From positions 11,730,001 to 11,794,000 of the forward strand of contig NC_080719.1 of assembly GCF_019097595.1 (NCBI RefSeq): a stretch of 64,000 nt of DNA, given 5' to 3'. Below are positions 12,072-36,769 of this stretch, in pieces (the stretch's first letter is position 1; every line of letters starts with the position of its first letter). The position numbers were made by a program, and so were the translations under genes. The notes beneath the pieces were generated by a model. The model worked only from the letters and a program-made list of their open reading frames with translations, searched no databases and was not told the DNA's origin. The stretch comes from Hemibagrus wyckioides. Its lineage: Eukaryota > Chordata > Actinopteri > Siluriformes > Bagridae.

Positions 12072-15000
12072 CTAAGAAAATACTACCAACAAAAAACTGA
12101 CTTACAATGCTCATTTTGGCTCCTACATTTGACAAAATTGACCCGTATTCATTTCACCCTTTGGCAAATAGAAAAAAAAAAAAAGATTATGTCTGAAATT
12201 TTCAGCACTTTTAAACGATGGTATTCAATACTGGAATAATATGGATGGAGGCAGGATTGTGGAAAACAAGGAATGTAAAGAATGCCAGCTATCTTTAGCA
12301 TGCATAAAACACACACTGAACAACTGTATGAATGTCATGGCTTAATGGGAGCATACAAAGGTTTTTCCTGGTTATCTTGTTGATGTTAAAGGTCTCATTT
12401 ATGCTACTTTCAATGATTGATACTGGAATAAGAGAAACATGCTCGGTATTTCTCTCCATGTACAGGCTGCTTAACCCGTGGAGTCATCTTAGGGTTATTG
12501 TATTCGAGCGCTTAAACAATTCCTGAACATATTCATGGAGGTAACATGGTTCTCATTAAATCTTCTGATCAAATTGTAAGCTTTAAAAATGTTCACGAAG
12601 AACAGGTAAAGGTGAGATCTAAGGCTGGGGAGATCTTAGGCGGCTTTGAACCATAACACTCTTATCGTTTTTAGGTAGTACTTGCTAACTAACTAGCCGA
12701 GCTTGCTGTCTAGAGTAGAATCACCATCAGTAACGCAGATGAAGTAAAGGTTTTCTAAATTCTGGTGAGGAGGTTGTTTGCCTTTACTGTAGCTTTGGAG
12801 GCTGAAAATTAATCTGAGATGCTTGTGTGACTTGACTGCATGTGGCTACAGTTAAAGAGAGTTTCAATTAAATCCCAGTGAAAAATACACACATTTCCTT
12901 ACTAACAAGATTTAACATTTCTTTTTCCGCCAAGTTTATTTTCCTCACTTGTCCCCCAACTCGTGACCTAAACGGGCAACAGATTAAAAAGGTACTTGAC
13001 GTCAATTGGCAAGTTTCTGCAATGCTGAAAATTTTTTCAAATTTTTAAAGCTCACACTGTCTCCAAAAACGTTGTGAATGTGTATTGCGTTTTTCGCAAC
13101 CATTTTGCAAACAAAGTGTGGAAGCAGCCTTACAAACACCTTAATAAAACAAGGATTGTGGCATGTGATAACTAAATTAAGCAACAAAAAGCAGAACAGT
13201 AGTTATTGCTTGTTGTGGATTTTATATGGCTTTAGAAAGCCTGCAATTCAAAACAAAAGAAGAAAATAGATGATCATTCTGTAATGGTTGAATGAGTTAG
13301 TCCATTTTGGGGCCTTGATCAGGTTTGATATCACCTGTTGAGTGAATGTAATGATGTGATAAACTCAGATGGTCACTCAGTTGGACTATAAGCAGCCTAT
13401 AAATCTTCTAATGATGGACATGCTACAAAATCATTTATAATAGAAGGACTAAATGAACAAAATGGAACAAGTGTATTGAAGAGATCATTTTCACCTTCTC
13501 ATAACTCACTCAAATATTATAAATATGCAAACTCAGATCTTAAATGAGAAATTTCGTGCCAAATAAAAATTTTCATAAAATACTGGATTTTTCATAAAAA
13601 TGGATTTCTGCAATTTGAGAATGTACGTGTTAGATTCTGTGAAATGGGAGGAGCTAGTTTCAACCATTTGCTGGTTATTATTTTCCTCGTGTACCAAAAC
13701 ACTGAAGCACAATATTGTTTTTGGATGCATATCATGCAGAAATTCTGAGCATTCACATCACAAAGGTGAACTTAATTACAGTGTACCATTCCACTGAGAT
13801 CAGCTAGATTGCACATATGATGTGGACTGAACCACAGTTTGGTAGAAGTGAGCCCCAGACCACTGTCTTTGAGAGGACAAGAGACTCTGGAGCAATCCCA
13901 GGTTGGAACAGTGTTCACACTTCACCAAATGTACCAAACTCTCAGGGCAAATGGCACTAATTCCAGGAACACACACAAGTGAAAAAAAAAGCTTAAAATA
14001 ATTACAATTGGCCTTTAATATAAGATAGCACAAAGACGATAGAGTTTTGTTTATTCCAAGTAATGGGTGTCAACACATGTTCATTACAAAATCTAGATAT
14101 AGTTAATTCAGTTTCTCTGGCCATGATACATCATGTCCTGTCACTTTTCCTAAACATGAGCAATAAAAGCACATGACTGAGCTGAACTGCTGCTGCGCTA
14201 GAGGCTCTCTAAACACAGCAAAGATTTACATAGACTTTAGATCACTCTCAAACAATCATGAGAATATCATATGGCCTTTTTAGGGCCTAAAATAGTTGCC
14301 CATTTCCTTTGTCTGGCCAAGAACAAATATCTGAAGTGGAAAGTCACTAAGAAGGATAAAACATTGACGAGAAGTAATACTGGACGATGTGTAAATGTAA
14401 AAAGTTTATTTCAATCAAACGCGTGTCACATTAACAGGCAGGCTGGCAAGGAGATCATAGATAGGAAAAAGTCTTATAATCCCATGATGACAGCAATGCC
14501 TTCTATAGACAAGCTGAACAGAATAGAACATTGGCTGAATTAGGAAAGCACGGTTTTTAATAAAATGCAATGAAGCATGGCCTCAAAAAAAAAAATTCGA
14601 TCCTTAACAAAAACCTATCAAAACACTAACGCAAGGAGACCCAAGAACCAGTGTAAATTATTGCCAAAATGTTTCTCTTTATTAATGCAACGTAGCAAAA
14701 CTTAAAATTATAAAAATCTTTCCAAACGTTCCATATGGCATCCTAATGTGCCCAAAACAAGGTATTCATCAAAAATTTGTGAAGGACTAGCTACATAAAA
14801 TTCCCTTCTTTTTTTTTTTTTTTTTTTTAAAAGATATGCATAAGTGAACAACAAGACTAAAAAAGGTAAACAGTGAACTTTTACATGCTTAAACAGTAAT
14901 GCAAGTCATATATTAGACACTATCGTCATTTCAATAATCAAATCTGTGGTGAACTCTTCTTTCTCTATAAGTTGCCTTAAAAGTTTCATGCAGCACCCTA

Positions 15001-15879
15001 CAACAGAGAACTTTCTGTTCAGTTAGGATTCCAAAAAAGCTAAATACATTAACTATCCCAAGAAACCGTATGGAAGCATTCTTACTTAAAGAGGGCTGAA
15101 GGGATATGAATAAATCATTGTTGTTAATGCTCAGGTGGCAGAGATCAGTGACAGAGTTTCTTTTGGATCCCTTATGCAAGTGGTGAAACTCAACTACTAG
15201 TAAAATTCATTAGTAAAAGACTTGGAAGATATTCCAGAAGAACTTGAGGAATCTGGTGGTTGTATATATACACATGTACAGGAAGATTAATCAGATTTGG
15301 CTGGAATACGTTACAAGATTTGTCCGTAAGGAAGCCAAAAAGAATAAAGCGTTCATAAGCGTGAATAAATGAAGCATTTGTTTTTTTAGCTGCAACGCAA
15401 ATGTCAGCTATACAAGGTTATATGCTCTTATGCACCTTCAAAGACAGGCCACAGAACAGAAGCAATGGGACAAGGACGGGGACAGGTCTGAGTGCAGGGA
15501 TATAAACTAAGCCACAAAATCCCTGGATCCACACAGTAGGCATGTTTTCATTTCTACTAGACATGTACTGATTAACAGGTACATAAAATACTGCAAAGTT
15601 GAATACACATGATACAGGCTCTTGTACAGTAGTGTGTGATGTTCAGAAAGGAGCAGGAGAACAACTCTTATTTGGAATAATATAAACTATTAAAAACAAA
15701 CTTACACATTACTGCTTCCGCTTGAATGGTGTTCATGTTAAAAATATCATGAACTATTCATTCATTTATAGTTCATTTTACTGTCCATGAAAGAAATTTG
15801 TTCCTGTTCTCACCTTATAATAGCTATAGACAGCCCCTCCTTGTTCCCATCCTAAAGATGCCCACAAACGTAAAGTTTC

Positions 15880-16215
15880 AGATTTAGGAAGCGCAGACAG
15901 GAGACTCCTTCCATAAAATGTTTATTTTAGTTAAAATTTTTTTATTTTTTATTTTTTATTTGGTGGCTCAGTGGTAGGTTACTCGCCTATCAGCCACTAG
16001 ATGTAGTGCCGGTCCCAAGCCCAGATAAAAAAAAATGGGAGGGTTGTGTCAGGAAGGGCATCCGGCGTAAAACCTGTGCCAAGTTGATGTGCGGACCAGT
16101 TGGTCCGCTGTGGCGACCCCTCACACACGTAGGGAGCAGCCGAAAGATCAACAACTTGTTTATGTGAAGTGTCTGCCATACAAGTCCCTCTGAGTCAGCT
16201 GTACAACCACAAATA
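15880..16215 (+). repeat. Unclassified interspersed repeat, copy 2, split by a SINE
   Basis: The left part (GAGACTCCTTCCATAAAATG) and the right part (CATACAAGTCCCTCTGAGTC) match copy 1 at about 5215-5500. The SINE at 15960-16156 lies between them. Confidence 0.55.
15960..16156 (+). mobile_element. tRNA-derived SINE
   Basis: It begins with a tRNA-like A-box region (GTGGCTCAGTGGTAGG) and continues with the widespread fish SINE body (GGAAGGGCATCCGGCGTAAA, then GCTGTGGCGACCCC). It is inserted into another repeat whose second copy is at about 5215-5500. It lies in the large psmd1 intron. Confidence 0.75.
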
Positions 16216-16550
16216 CCACAGGTATGATGGCATATAAGAGACTGACTCACCATACAGCAAGCATACAGTACTCAACCTAGCAGAAAAACCTACTTTGAGC
16301 TAGCAAACCACATTCAGATTCTGGGTATCTCTGGGTCCACCAAAAAAAAACCCTGTGATCTGCATCTGTACCACTGGCAGAACTGTTACAGCAAATCAAC
16401 CAACACCATCTGACCAATCAAAATCTAACAGCGCCATGGTGTAAAGGTGTATAAAGCTCCCATTTAATACTGAATAATGATTAAAACCTGACTTAGCGAA
16501 CAGTAAATAAGAATCAGTGATAGAGAAAGAAATGTCACTTCAGATCCTAC

Positions 16551-27639
<11,089 letters not shown>

Positions 27640-27934
27640 GTTTTAGCTTCGAACTCTCCAATCTGCGTCCGAAGAGTGACCAGTCACTGTCACTGAGTTT
27701 AACAGGCAGACAGATGAAAATGAAAATAAATCTATTAACGGGAAATCAATTAGCTGATGAACAACAGCGATTTACTTCAGCGCCTGTTCATCTGCACTTT
27801 CTGCTATACAGCAGCTGCATCCCAAATATCAATAAAAACAAACACAAGTGCACTAAATAGGACACATGAGCGAGGCACCTTTCGTACTTTATGAAGGGCA
27901 CTCACAAAGGAACTACGTACGGATTTAGAATTCA

Positions 27935-27939
27935 ACCAA
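27935..27939 (+). promoter_or_regulatory. CCAAT box in the presumed psmd1 promoter
   Basis: AACCAATAAG lies about 300 bp upstream of the psmd1 start codon, and an ETS-like CCGGAA sits at about 27982. Both are common in housekeeping promoters. The transcription start itself cannot be seen. Confidence 0.3.
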
Positions 27940-28740
27940 TAAGCTGCCCGTCGTCTAGGACCACCAAGGATACGAAGCTACCCGGAAAGCCATTATTTTA
28001 CCGGACACTTATCTAATTATATACTTAGGTTTAAAATTCTGTTTTCATGTTGAGAAGAAACACGTGAATAATATTTTCAAAATAAACCTTAGGCAAAATA
28101 TTACACTTTTTTTTTTTGAAGAATGTAACAATTGATTTAATCGATTTTTATATTGGCACTATACTGGACATCTAAAATACACAGGCGTTAAAATTGTACG
28201 ACACACTTTCGCCACCTAGTGCTTCATATTAGCCATGACAGATCGGATCTATCAAGCTCTAGTATAATAATGACATGCAATTAAATATTTTAAAAAATGT
28301 TAAAATGTACTGTACATGTATAAATAATGTACTATTTATTTATTTATTTATAAATAATACTCTTTTACAAATCATGTTTCTGCTTGAAATAATACAAAAA
28401 CTCTATAATAAAATTATTCGTACAATTTTTAATACACATTAATTGAATGCATGGTATAACCGCTACTGAAAGCAGTTTAAAATGCTGGGTTTTTATTAAT
28501 GATCATGTCAAGTTAATAATTATTCTATTTTTTTTAAAAAATTCTGTGTGGGATTGGAAGCCACTTTTTAAGTAAAAGAAATGGGTTGCTTATGCATGGG
28601 AGCAATTTGTGTTGTTTTTTTTATATTGTTACTAATAAATATTGAAAGCTAATGTGGTGACATGACATTTCTAAACATAGTTATAGGAGAAGAGACAGGA
28701 AGGATTATTACTTTAGATTTAATATGTAATACTGAGGCAC

Positions 28741-28955
28741 TTAACCTCCTACAACCTGGCATCCACATACGTGGACATTACATTTTTGGTTGTGTGCACC
28801 ATAATACTTAATTCTTTGTAACTGGAACCTGTTGCACACAAAAGATGTGGCTTCATGTTCAAAGATAATATCTGGTTATTCCAGATTCCAGGTTCCTCCT
28901 AACCCCAAATAGGCAGAAGAAATCTAAAATGCAAGCTCAGGTCTTAGGAGGTTAA
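28741..28955. mobile_element. piggyBac-type MITE with TTAA target duplication
   Basis: TTAA at 28741-28744 and 28952-28955 flank a 207-bp element. Its ends are inverted: CCTCCTACAACCTG on the left against CCTCCTAAGACCTG read from the right. It has no coding capacity. TTAA duplication is the hallmark of piggyBac transposition. Confidence 0.75.
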
Positions 28956-30517
28956 AGCATTTTAATTTCTCTCTAGTGCACCCGGGAAATGATTAATCCC
29001 TCTTGTGAGAGAGAGCTGGTTGCATTCCAGCACTATTATAAAAGTTTTTGGTGCCACCTGTGGGGAACAATGAAGGCTAAAGGAGGCTTAATGTGACCTG
29101 ATTTAGACCAAGCAGTGGAAAAACAAGAAACAGGCACTACTTTCATTACATTTCTGTTAAAGTGAATGTAACTTTATCTTCTTTATGTAATATCATCTGT
29201 TGGCTCACCAAACCAGTTCTCTTTTCCATAACTTCCATATATATATATATATATTATTTTTCTGATGGTGTCTGCAAACAACTTCAGGTTAATTTCAATA
29301 TAATTATCATTATCAATATATTATCATCATTCTTCTTTTTTTCCCCTTCGTATTATTAGTAGTATTATAATATAAACAATCAGAAATAAAGGTACAAACT
29401 GAACCAACTGTAAGTGTTGGTGACAGGAAGGGGTTTAGGAGAGAGTTGTAGCTGGTTTCCTAATTTTATTTTCTCACAGTGATGCATGCATTATCTTGCA
29501 GCATCACCACTAAACAAAGCGACATTCACACATGACATCCATTAACACAGTGGAACCAGTGGATATCATCAGGTTGCCATTTTTTGCCTTCAGGGACATA
29601 GAAGTGTTTAAAACCCAGTGACCCCTGTGAAAAATTCTAATTCTGGATTCATTATTCAAAGCTCCTCCTTTTATGTTCTCACAATAATTTAGCTTGTTAT
29701 TTCAGGTTGTGCCTCCAGAATGTTTATTTCAACAGAGTTCCTTTGTTAGTCCCATTTTCCTACACATTGTCCTCCTCCTGCTGTAATTTCACTCTCCAGG
29801 CGTCCACCAGAGGATTTCTGTAGCTTCTCAAGTCACCCATAAATAGTCCAGACCCAGATTTCTGAAAAGCTGTCTCGTAGCCACTTTTGCAGTTAACAAT
29901 ACCGAAAAAAGAGCTATCAAAATATATTAAAATAATATGCGACACTTAAAACAGTGACAACAAAACATTCAATCAGACAGTAATTCGTTTTATTTTTAAC
30001 CTAATTTTTTTAACCATATTTGTGTGATGTTAATACTAGTTTAATGTGGAGGGAACCCCCAAAAAAAGTTCAAAAACACAAAACACTTTTAATCCAAAAC
30101 TAATACTGTGGAAAATAAAACTGAAATATAACAAATAAAAACAATTGAAATGAAAACTAAATTCCAATCACAGACTGATTGTTAAAACTGTTACATAAAA
30201 TAACTACAATTGAAATAATAAAAATATTAAAACATAAAAACAAAGGACATTTATTGTCCAATATGTTATTAAATAATTAAACTTTCAATTTTTAAAATGT
30301 ATTAATCTATTCACTGGACTCCTAGAGTGTTCTTTATATTACTATTGTGTACATTACCTGACTACAGTATAACATAATTCATATAGTAAAAATGTAGCTC
30401 TAATTACTAACTCCCTTTGGAACTTTAAAAGAGGCACTGTTTGGTGAATGACATCCTTTTTGTGGTCACCAAAGACAAAAAAAATACATGTTTGCAAAGT
30501 CTTTAAAGTCTGGGGAT

Positions 30518-30523
30518 TTTATT
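30518..30523 (-). terminator. Candidate polyadenylation signal of c2orf72
   Basis: AATAAA on the minus strand about 145 bp after the proposed stop codon. It is the first perfect hexamer I noticed downstream of that stop. Confidence 0.45.
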
Positions 30524-30665
30524 TAGCACCTATCAGTAAACTTCATATCCCAATGGTCCTTCAACATTCCTGTTAGTTAATAAATCAAATGCAGCAGGGA
30601 AATTTCACAGGTCTGTTCATTTCACAGGTCATGGGGTCATTTTCAGTCTGTTAGTAAATCTGATG

Positions 30666-33600
30666 TCAGGACTGTGAGCCGGAGTTCGTCTGTAACGGAA
30701 TTCCTTCCTCTGTGCTTTCCGGATCACCTGTAGGGAATGATGAGTGAGTGTTAGAGAGTTAGAGCTTATGGCAAGTTAAATGAACACAATTCTCTCCGGC
30801 TCACCCTTCTGTGCCTGAGCATGTGTCGTCACTTCGGCATGTTCTCTACGTCCTCTTCTGATCCAACGCTGTAAGAACAGCCAGAAAATATTTCGCTTAC
30901 GACTCAAGATGTTATCTACAAAACAAAGAATGAACTGTGTGTTATATACAAGTGTTCTTTTGCGTCAAACAAAACAAAAAGCCCTTTACCCTGAAGGCTG
31001 GGGACCAAATCTTGTGACTAAAAATGTGGCACAGTGCCAAAATAGAAAACAGCAAAACTATAGAATTAGCTTAAAAATGCAGACACATAACTCCTTTTCT
31101 GTTACTACTACTATTATTACCTTAATAATAATAATAAAAATAATAATAATATTATTATTATTTACTGCTGTGCTGTGTTCAACTTATAAGTCAGAACATG
31201 GAATTATATAATTTTTAATCTGTGAGCCACAAAGGAGGAAAGAACGCTTGCCTCCATGGGGGAATCTTTCTTTGGTTTTTGTTAGTTGTAGGTTGGAAAT
31301 TTACAGGTTTTAGCTAAATACAGTTTTACTAATAGGCACAGAGGCTATCTCTCCTGACACAATAAGACCACACCTCCTTTACTGGGACTGACATACTGAG
31401 ACCACACCTCTTTCAATGGGATTGACACACTGAGACCACACCTCCTTCACTTGGATTGACACACTGAGACCACACCTCCTTCACTTGGATTGACACACTG
31501 AGACCACACCTCCTTCACTGAGATTGACACACTAAGACCAAGCCTCCTTCACTTGTACAGACACACTGAAACCGCACCTCCGTCACTTTGACTGACACAC
31601 TGAGACCACGCCTCCTTTACTGAGACAGTTCCCTGGGATTAACAGGCAAAGGCCCGACTGCACAAGGACTTACACACAGACCACCTCCTCCACTGGGGCT
31701 CACAGATGCTTAGGCTATACCCCCCTTTACAATACCTAAGAGACAGAAAGGGCACACTTTTTACACTAAAACGGAGATGCAGTAGCCATGACTCTTTTAC
31801 TGTGACTCGCAAACACAGAGGCAATGCTTTCCTTATGGGAAAACAGGAACTAAAGCCACACTTTCACGGAAACATGGATGCAGAGGCCACGCCTCCTTCA
31901 TTAAGTCTGAGATACAGAGACCATACCTTCTTCAAACTGTTATGCATGAATGTTTGTATAAACATATCAACACTACATGATAACAAGCTACTTAACCTGG
32001 GCTCTGAGACACATTCACAGCTTTGCAGACATTCCTCTTGATGTTTTCTATTCCTTCTACTCCATTAGGAATAAAATGCCCGGTCCATATGGAATCATGT
32101 GGATGTTTTATGAACACAGATCTCAATGTCTCCTCCAACAGCGTCACAGACTTGTGAGTCTCTGAGCTTTCAGCATCAGTATGAATGAGGCCCAGTAGCG
32201 CCTGGCGACTTCCGTGATTTTTCTTCACTCGAACCTTTACGTCTTTCAGGATCTCCTCCATACACACATGGTTCGCCTGGGGATACCAATATCGGTAAAA
32301 ATCATATCATAATACACAAAATTATGTTCAATATACACAGTACGTTAAATAAGATTTAGTTTTGCCGGTTTAGAAAATCAATTTACAATTTCATTTAATT
32401 TTAAAAATTATGTTCCAGGGTAGGAAATATACATGACAAGAAACAAATTAATAGATGAACAGGCTAACAGATGAACGTTTAATGAGCTACTTGTTGCTAG
32501 GTGGTGGCAATTGCATTTTCTATTTGTGGATAATGTATAATTTGTTGCATATTTACAGAAATGTGTCTGCCAAATTTCAAATGGAAAATTTGCATTTGCA
32601 ATTGCATTTCCTGTGTCTTATAAGCTATGATCTGGTTGTATCGAAAAAGCAATGGCAGTTGCCCTGTTTGCTCTTTCATTTAGAAATGAATGTTTGCAAT
32701 TTCAACATCACACATGGAGCCTTCTAAAATTCAAATGGAACTGCAATTACCTTTTGCCTTAGCATTTCCAATGCTCGCACAGAAATCGGTCAATCAGTGA
32801 TAAGGATGGGAGTATACTATGCGGCGTGGTTGTATTTTTTTTGACGTCACTCACAGTCGACGGCCAAGAAGGAACATGTGTGAAACCCTCCTTCTGTTTC
32901 TGATTAACTTTATACTATATGCAAAACGGATGATATGAGATAGCAAACTTTGTTATTGCTATTTTGATTTGACAGGGTAATAACTTGTAAGACAAGGGAA
33001 ACCCAATTGCAAATTCAGTTTGCTTAGTCACTCTGAAATTTGGCAAACGTTCATTTGTGTGAATGAAAATGTAAATGGTATCATGCGATTTGCATTGCCA
33101 TTTAAATATTTTTTTGGTTATACTTTTTAAAATAGTGTCTTTCTGGGTGTGGATGTGTAAACAACTCAATGAGCTTGTCTATGATTATTCATAGCAACAG
33201 CACACTTAGCATCAAGTAATTTCCTGTACTATTGTGATATTTAATTTGGATAATTTTTGGTGATGATACAACCATATAAACTAAGCCAACAATCTGGAAA
33301 TTAGCATTAGAAAAACTGCTGTACAAAATGCAGTATATGATGCTTAGTTTGTCGCTAACCCTGCAAAAAATATATAAAGTTTCAATTTATATATAGAGTA
33401 GAATGTTTGTTGGATCCAGGGACATCATCAACCGTGTATGCTAGTTAGATGCAAAGAATCTGCTTGTGTTATGTTACGTATGTGTGATGTCACTATATGA
33501 ATAAATACATACATATTGTACACACTTTCTATAAGGCAATGTATGCAAGTTATCCAGGAGCAGCCCTTCGTAACAGTCAGAGATGATGCTGCATACTTAA

Positions 33601-34523
33601 GTTTTACAACACTGAACAAGGCCCTGAACCCTCACCGCTCCAGGGGCCCCTCTGACCCCAAGCCTCAAAGTTGGGATATGTGAAGAAAGAATTTCACTGT
33701 GCTGTAATGTACATGTGACAAATAATGGCTTCTATTCAATGTTTACACTTTGTGGGTTTTTTTCTGGAGCATGACAAGCTAGATTTTTGTCTCATCAACT
33801 TCAAGACAAAGAATAACTGTTTATAGCTGCTATAACATCAGAGAGAACAGAGACATGTACAACCGGCAAATTGCTGTGGTGTAAAAGGAATAAAACTCGA
33901 GGATGTGCTGTTAAAATAAACTTGCTGGATGTTTTCAGGGTGTGAAATTCATGGTTTGTTCATTTTTCCCTGTTTTGCCACAGCTAGTGTTGGTTAAAAC
34001 ATTACTGTACAGGCGTCTATAACTAATCACGTACATAGGAAAAAAATCTGGAATAAAAACGTGGAAGAGTTTCATTTAATTACCGCCTAGAAACCTCGGT
34101 TATTTTGTCATTCACCTTGTTCTGGACGTATCCGTGTCTGAAGATGAAGATGATGATGGCGCAATGAATGGCTCGTCCTTTAGGTGCGGTGATTTTGCGC
34201 TTGGGTCGCGCGCATTTCTCGTCCACGTCGGCGTTATTACCGTCTATTCCTTGAGCCCCATGAGAAACAGGACAGTTTCTCGCAGCGGCAGATTTGATGT
34301 TCCCGTTCCCGAGGTTTGCGTTTTTGTCCCTCTTGATGTGCACCTCAGTGTGAAACATGTCCATGATAAACTCCTGGAAAAGACTGCAGTTGTTTTCTCC
34401 ATCCACGTCTCCTACCAAATAAATATTCCCCTTTCCACCGATTCGCTTCAACATCCGATCAAATTCCTCTCGCTCCTCGTCCTCCTTGGTTATGGAGTCG
34501 GTGAAGTGACAATCCGAGGCCAT
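30666..34523 (-). CDS. c2orf72: C2orf72 homologue, uncharacterised protein, four exons
   Basis: Function is unknown. Four exons join in frame (complement): 34116-34523, 31997-32276, 30805-30915 and 30666-30727, giving 286 residues, close to the human length as I remember it. Exon 1 has a Glu/Asp-rich start, then GGKGNIYLVGDVDGE, which looks like a beta strand followed by an acidic loop, and a hydrophobic strand CAIIIFIFRHGYV. Exon 2 has EEILKDVKVRVKK, LLGLIHT and LLEETLRSVF, which line up with the order of motifs in human C2orf72. Exon 3 is basic and aromatic (NIFWLFLQRWIRRGRRE). Exon 4 ends EEGIPLQTNSGSQS. Without splicing, exon 2 would stop at TAA 31992, but the GTTAAG donor at 31996 and three phase-matched acceptor/donor pairs support the longer form. 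Neighbour order with psmd1 and htr2b matches human 2q37. No signal peptide is evident. Confidence 0.8.
31360..31625. repeat. 34-bp minisatellite in c2orf72 intron 2
   Basis: About eight imperfect copies of a unit like GAGACCACACCTCCTTCACT plus TGGATTGACACACT. Related but more diverged copies continue to about 31930. Confidence 0.85.
33610..33745 (+). mobile_element. Interspersed repeat tail
   Basis: CCCTGAACCCTCACCGCTCC followed by AAGAATTTCACTGTGCTGTA and GTGACAAATAATGGCTTC matches a repeat 3' end very frequent in teleost genomes. It lies in c2orf72 intron 1. Exact family not assigned. Confidence 0.5.
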
Positions 34524-35039
34524 GCTCAGTCTTTATCTGCGCTTATTTTATTTTATTTTTCAATGAAATAAAACCTTGCGTAAAGATAGGTAAATGACTT
34601 TCAGGTGACCCGGTGTGTTGACAATGTGAGAAAGGGAGCTTTTAAAAAACCTGTCGAGACGCGCTGTGGAAGTGAAGCCGGAAACCAGGAATCACACAAA
34701 CCACGCCGACTCCAGCTATGGGAGGAGCAAATACAGCAAGCCATGCCCCGGAAGTAGCGTTAGCACCCAAAAATGTTTAAATTATTTTTTATCTATTTTT
34801 TTTTTTTTATTATACAAAAAATATATACAGATTTGTCAAAGCATTAACAACTCGCAACAAGTACAAAATAAACAAATACACATTCAAAGAATATATAAAA
34901 AAAAATGAAATAAAAATAGATAAAAAATAAAAATAATAAAAAAAACCCTTTAAGCCAGGGGTTAATATTACAATTTAAAGTAACATAAAGCTTCATAGGT
35001 CTTTGTCGCTTTTTTTGTTCTTAATTTTGTCTAATGTGG

Positions 35040-35430
35040 TACCCTATTGTTAAACCCCTTTTTAGCTTTAGTCCATTTTGCAAGTAAAATAAAAATTTGT
35101 ATAATAAAATACATCATACGTTTGGAATCAACATCGTCCTGTAAAAAAAAAATAAAAATAAATAAATTTGTATACATGTTCCAAACAACCTAGAAATGAA
35201 ATTAGAAACATCCAACCAAAACATTTGTGAATATAAAAAAAAGATGAGTGACAGATTCTTTGGCATTGCTACCAAATGCACATAAGTTTTCAATATTCAA
35301 ACTGAAACGTTCTAACAACTCCTTGACAGGGTAAATTCTGTGTAAAATCTTCTAGGATACTTCTCTAATTTTATTATTAATAAAAAACATATTTGATATT
35401 GACCATACTTTTTTTTTTTTCCAGTTAAGC
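35040..35430 (-). mobile_element. L1/Tx1-like LINE relic, C-terminal end of the reverse transcriptase protein
   Basis: Minus-strand reading gives a decayed KILHRIYPVKELLERF and then SVTHLFFIFTNVLVG, which resemble the zinc-finger-like region after the reverse transcriptase domain in L1-type LINEs. Stops interrupt it, so it is 5'-truncated and dead. Confidence 0.6.
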
Positions 35431-35849
35431 GTTAGCACCTAAAAACTAGATAATTCTTATCCTTATCCGGTTACGTTACAGCAGCTATAAACACTAGTTG
35501 TCCAACCTTTCTTTTTTTCCTCTCTCTCTCTAAAGTTGACATATCAACAACGAAAACTTTAATTATTGTTCCCTTTAAAAAAAAGTGATTAAATGCATGT
35601 TTTCTTTTTGAATCAAATTAGTTCGAAAGGAAATAAGGAGAAGAAATAATGTTCACTGCACTCAAAGAATTCATAAACCTTTGAAAATGACTAGAACTGC
35701 ATCAGCAGTCAGCAGACTTTGAACCCAACAACAGTACTTTTTGTTTAATCAGAGTTTATGACAGAGGTTTCTGTTCGTCAAATCTTTTATGTTTTTACAG
35801 TCTTGCAATGTATAAAGCCACTGAATCTGGCTAAAGTGATTAGTAGAAA

Positions 35850-35882
35850 TGTGTGTGTGTGTGCGTGTGTGTGTGTGTGTGT
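35850..35882. repeat. (GT)n microsatellite
   Basis: GT run with one GC interruption between c2orf72 and mucin gene A. Confidence 0.9.
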
Positions 35883-36769
35883 CATCAGTGAAAGTAATAC
35901 TGTTTATCAATTACATGTCCAAAGGCTTTGCTACATAGACAGAATAATGGAAGGCTTAAAATGGAGCCTGGTAAGACACCAGATAAAAATGATTTAGACT
36001 TGCATGTTGCTGTGGACATTATAAGTTGTTCATACTTATCAGATCAATTAGAATGCAGATCTCAGACACCAAACTAATTTAAGTTTCATGGTTGGTTGAT
36101 TTATTTATTTATTGGATGACATATTGTTTTAAGTATAAGCTTTTATGTGTTTGTCACTGCTACTGCTTTCCCTTTTTTGTTTTTTCCAATATATTTTTCA
36201 TATTATTGCCACTTTGACATGTTTAGTTAAAAACCTGCAAATAAAAACCACCACCACTTTGTATAATATGTGGTTTCCTAAAAAAATACCCATCTTAAAT
36301 AATATCTGAAATGCCTTGGGATATTGTTCATTGAATTTCTCTAGTCATCTTATTTTTTTTATTAATACATGCTTAAAAATTGTCACATGCTTGTATTTTC
36401 AAGCTATTTATATCTATATTAACTTAAATTACTTTATGGTAGTTTCATTCAAGTATGTTATGAGTGCAAGCTATTATAGAATGCCCAAACTGGCAGGCAG
36501 GTTACACGTAAACCAGTGTTGTCATCACTATGTCCTGATTGAGTGACTCCAAAAACTCCAAAATTGTGTTTCTGTCCTGGTGAATGCCTCACCTTGAATT
36601 CTGTGATAAGGCAGTTAATATTTAATAAAAGAGCAGACTATTCACTTGCATTTCTCATTGATTTTCTGCCCTGTTAATTGGTATTTCGGGTAGTATTCTG
36701 CCCTTAGCTTCAACAACCAAACTTGTATTTATTTGTGCCATGTGTCTTTTAATTGCACACAATCTTTAA

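Larger units (their letters stand above)
12044..16550. other. Between htr2b and psmd1 exon 16 (psmd1 intron)
   Basis: Contains the htr2b 3' UTR, a SINE-split repeat at 15880-16215 and poly-A/T runs near 12175 and 14810. No psmd1 exon or other gene was recognised. Confidence 0.6.
27640..30517. other. Intergenic region between psmd1 and c2orf72
   Basis: Contains the presumed psmd1 promoter and 5' UTR (to about 28.0 kb) and the TTAA-flanked MITE at 28741-28955. Otherwise AT-rich sequence without recognisable content. Confidence 0.6.
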
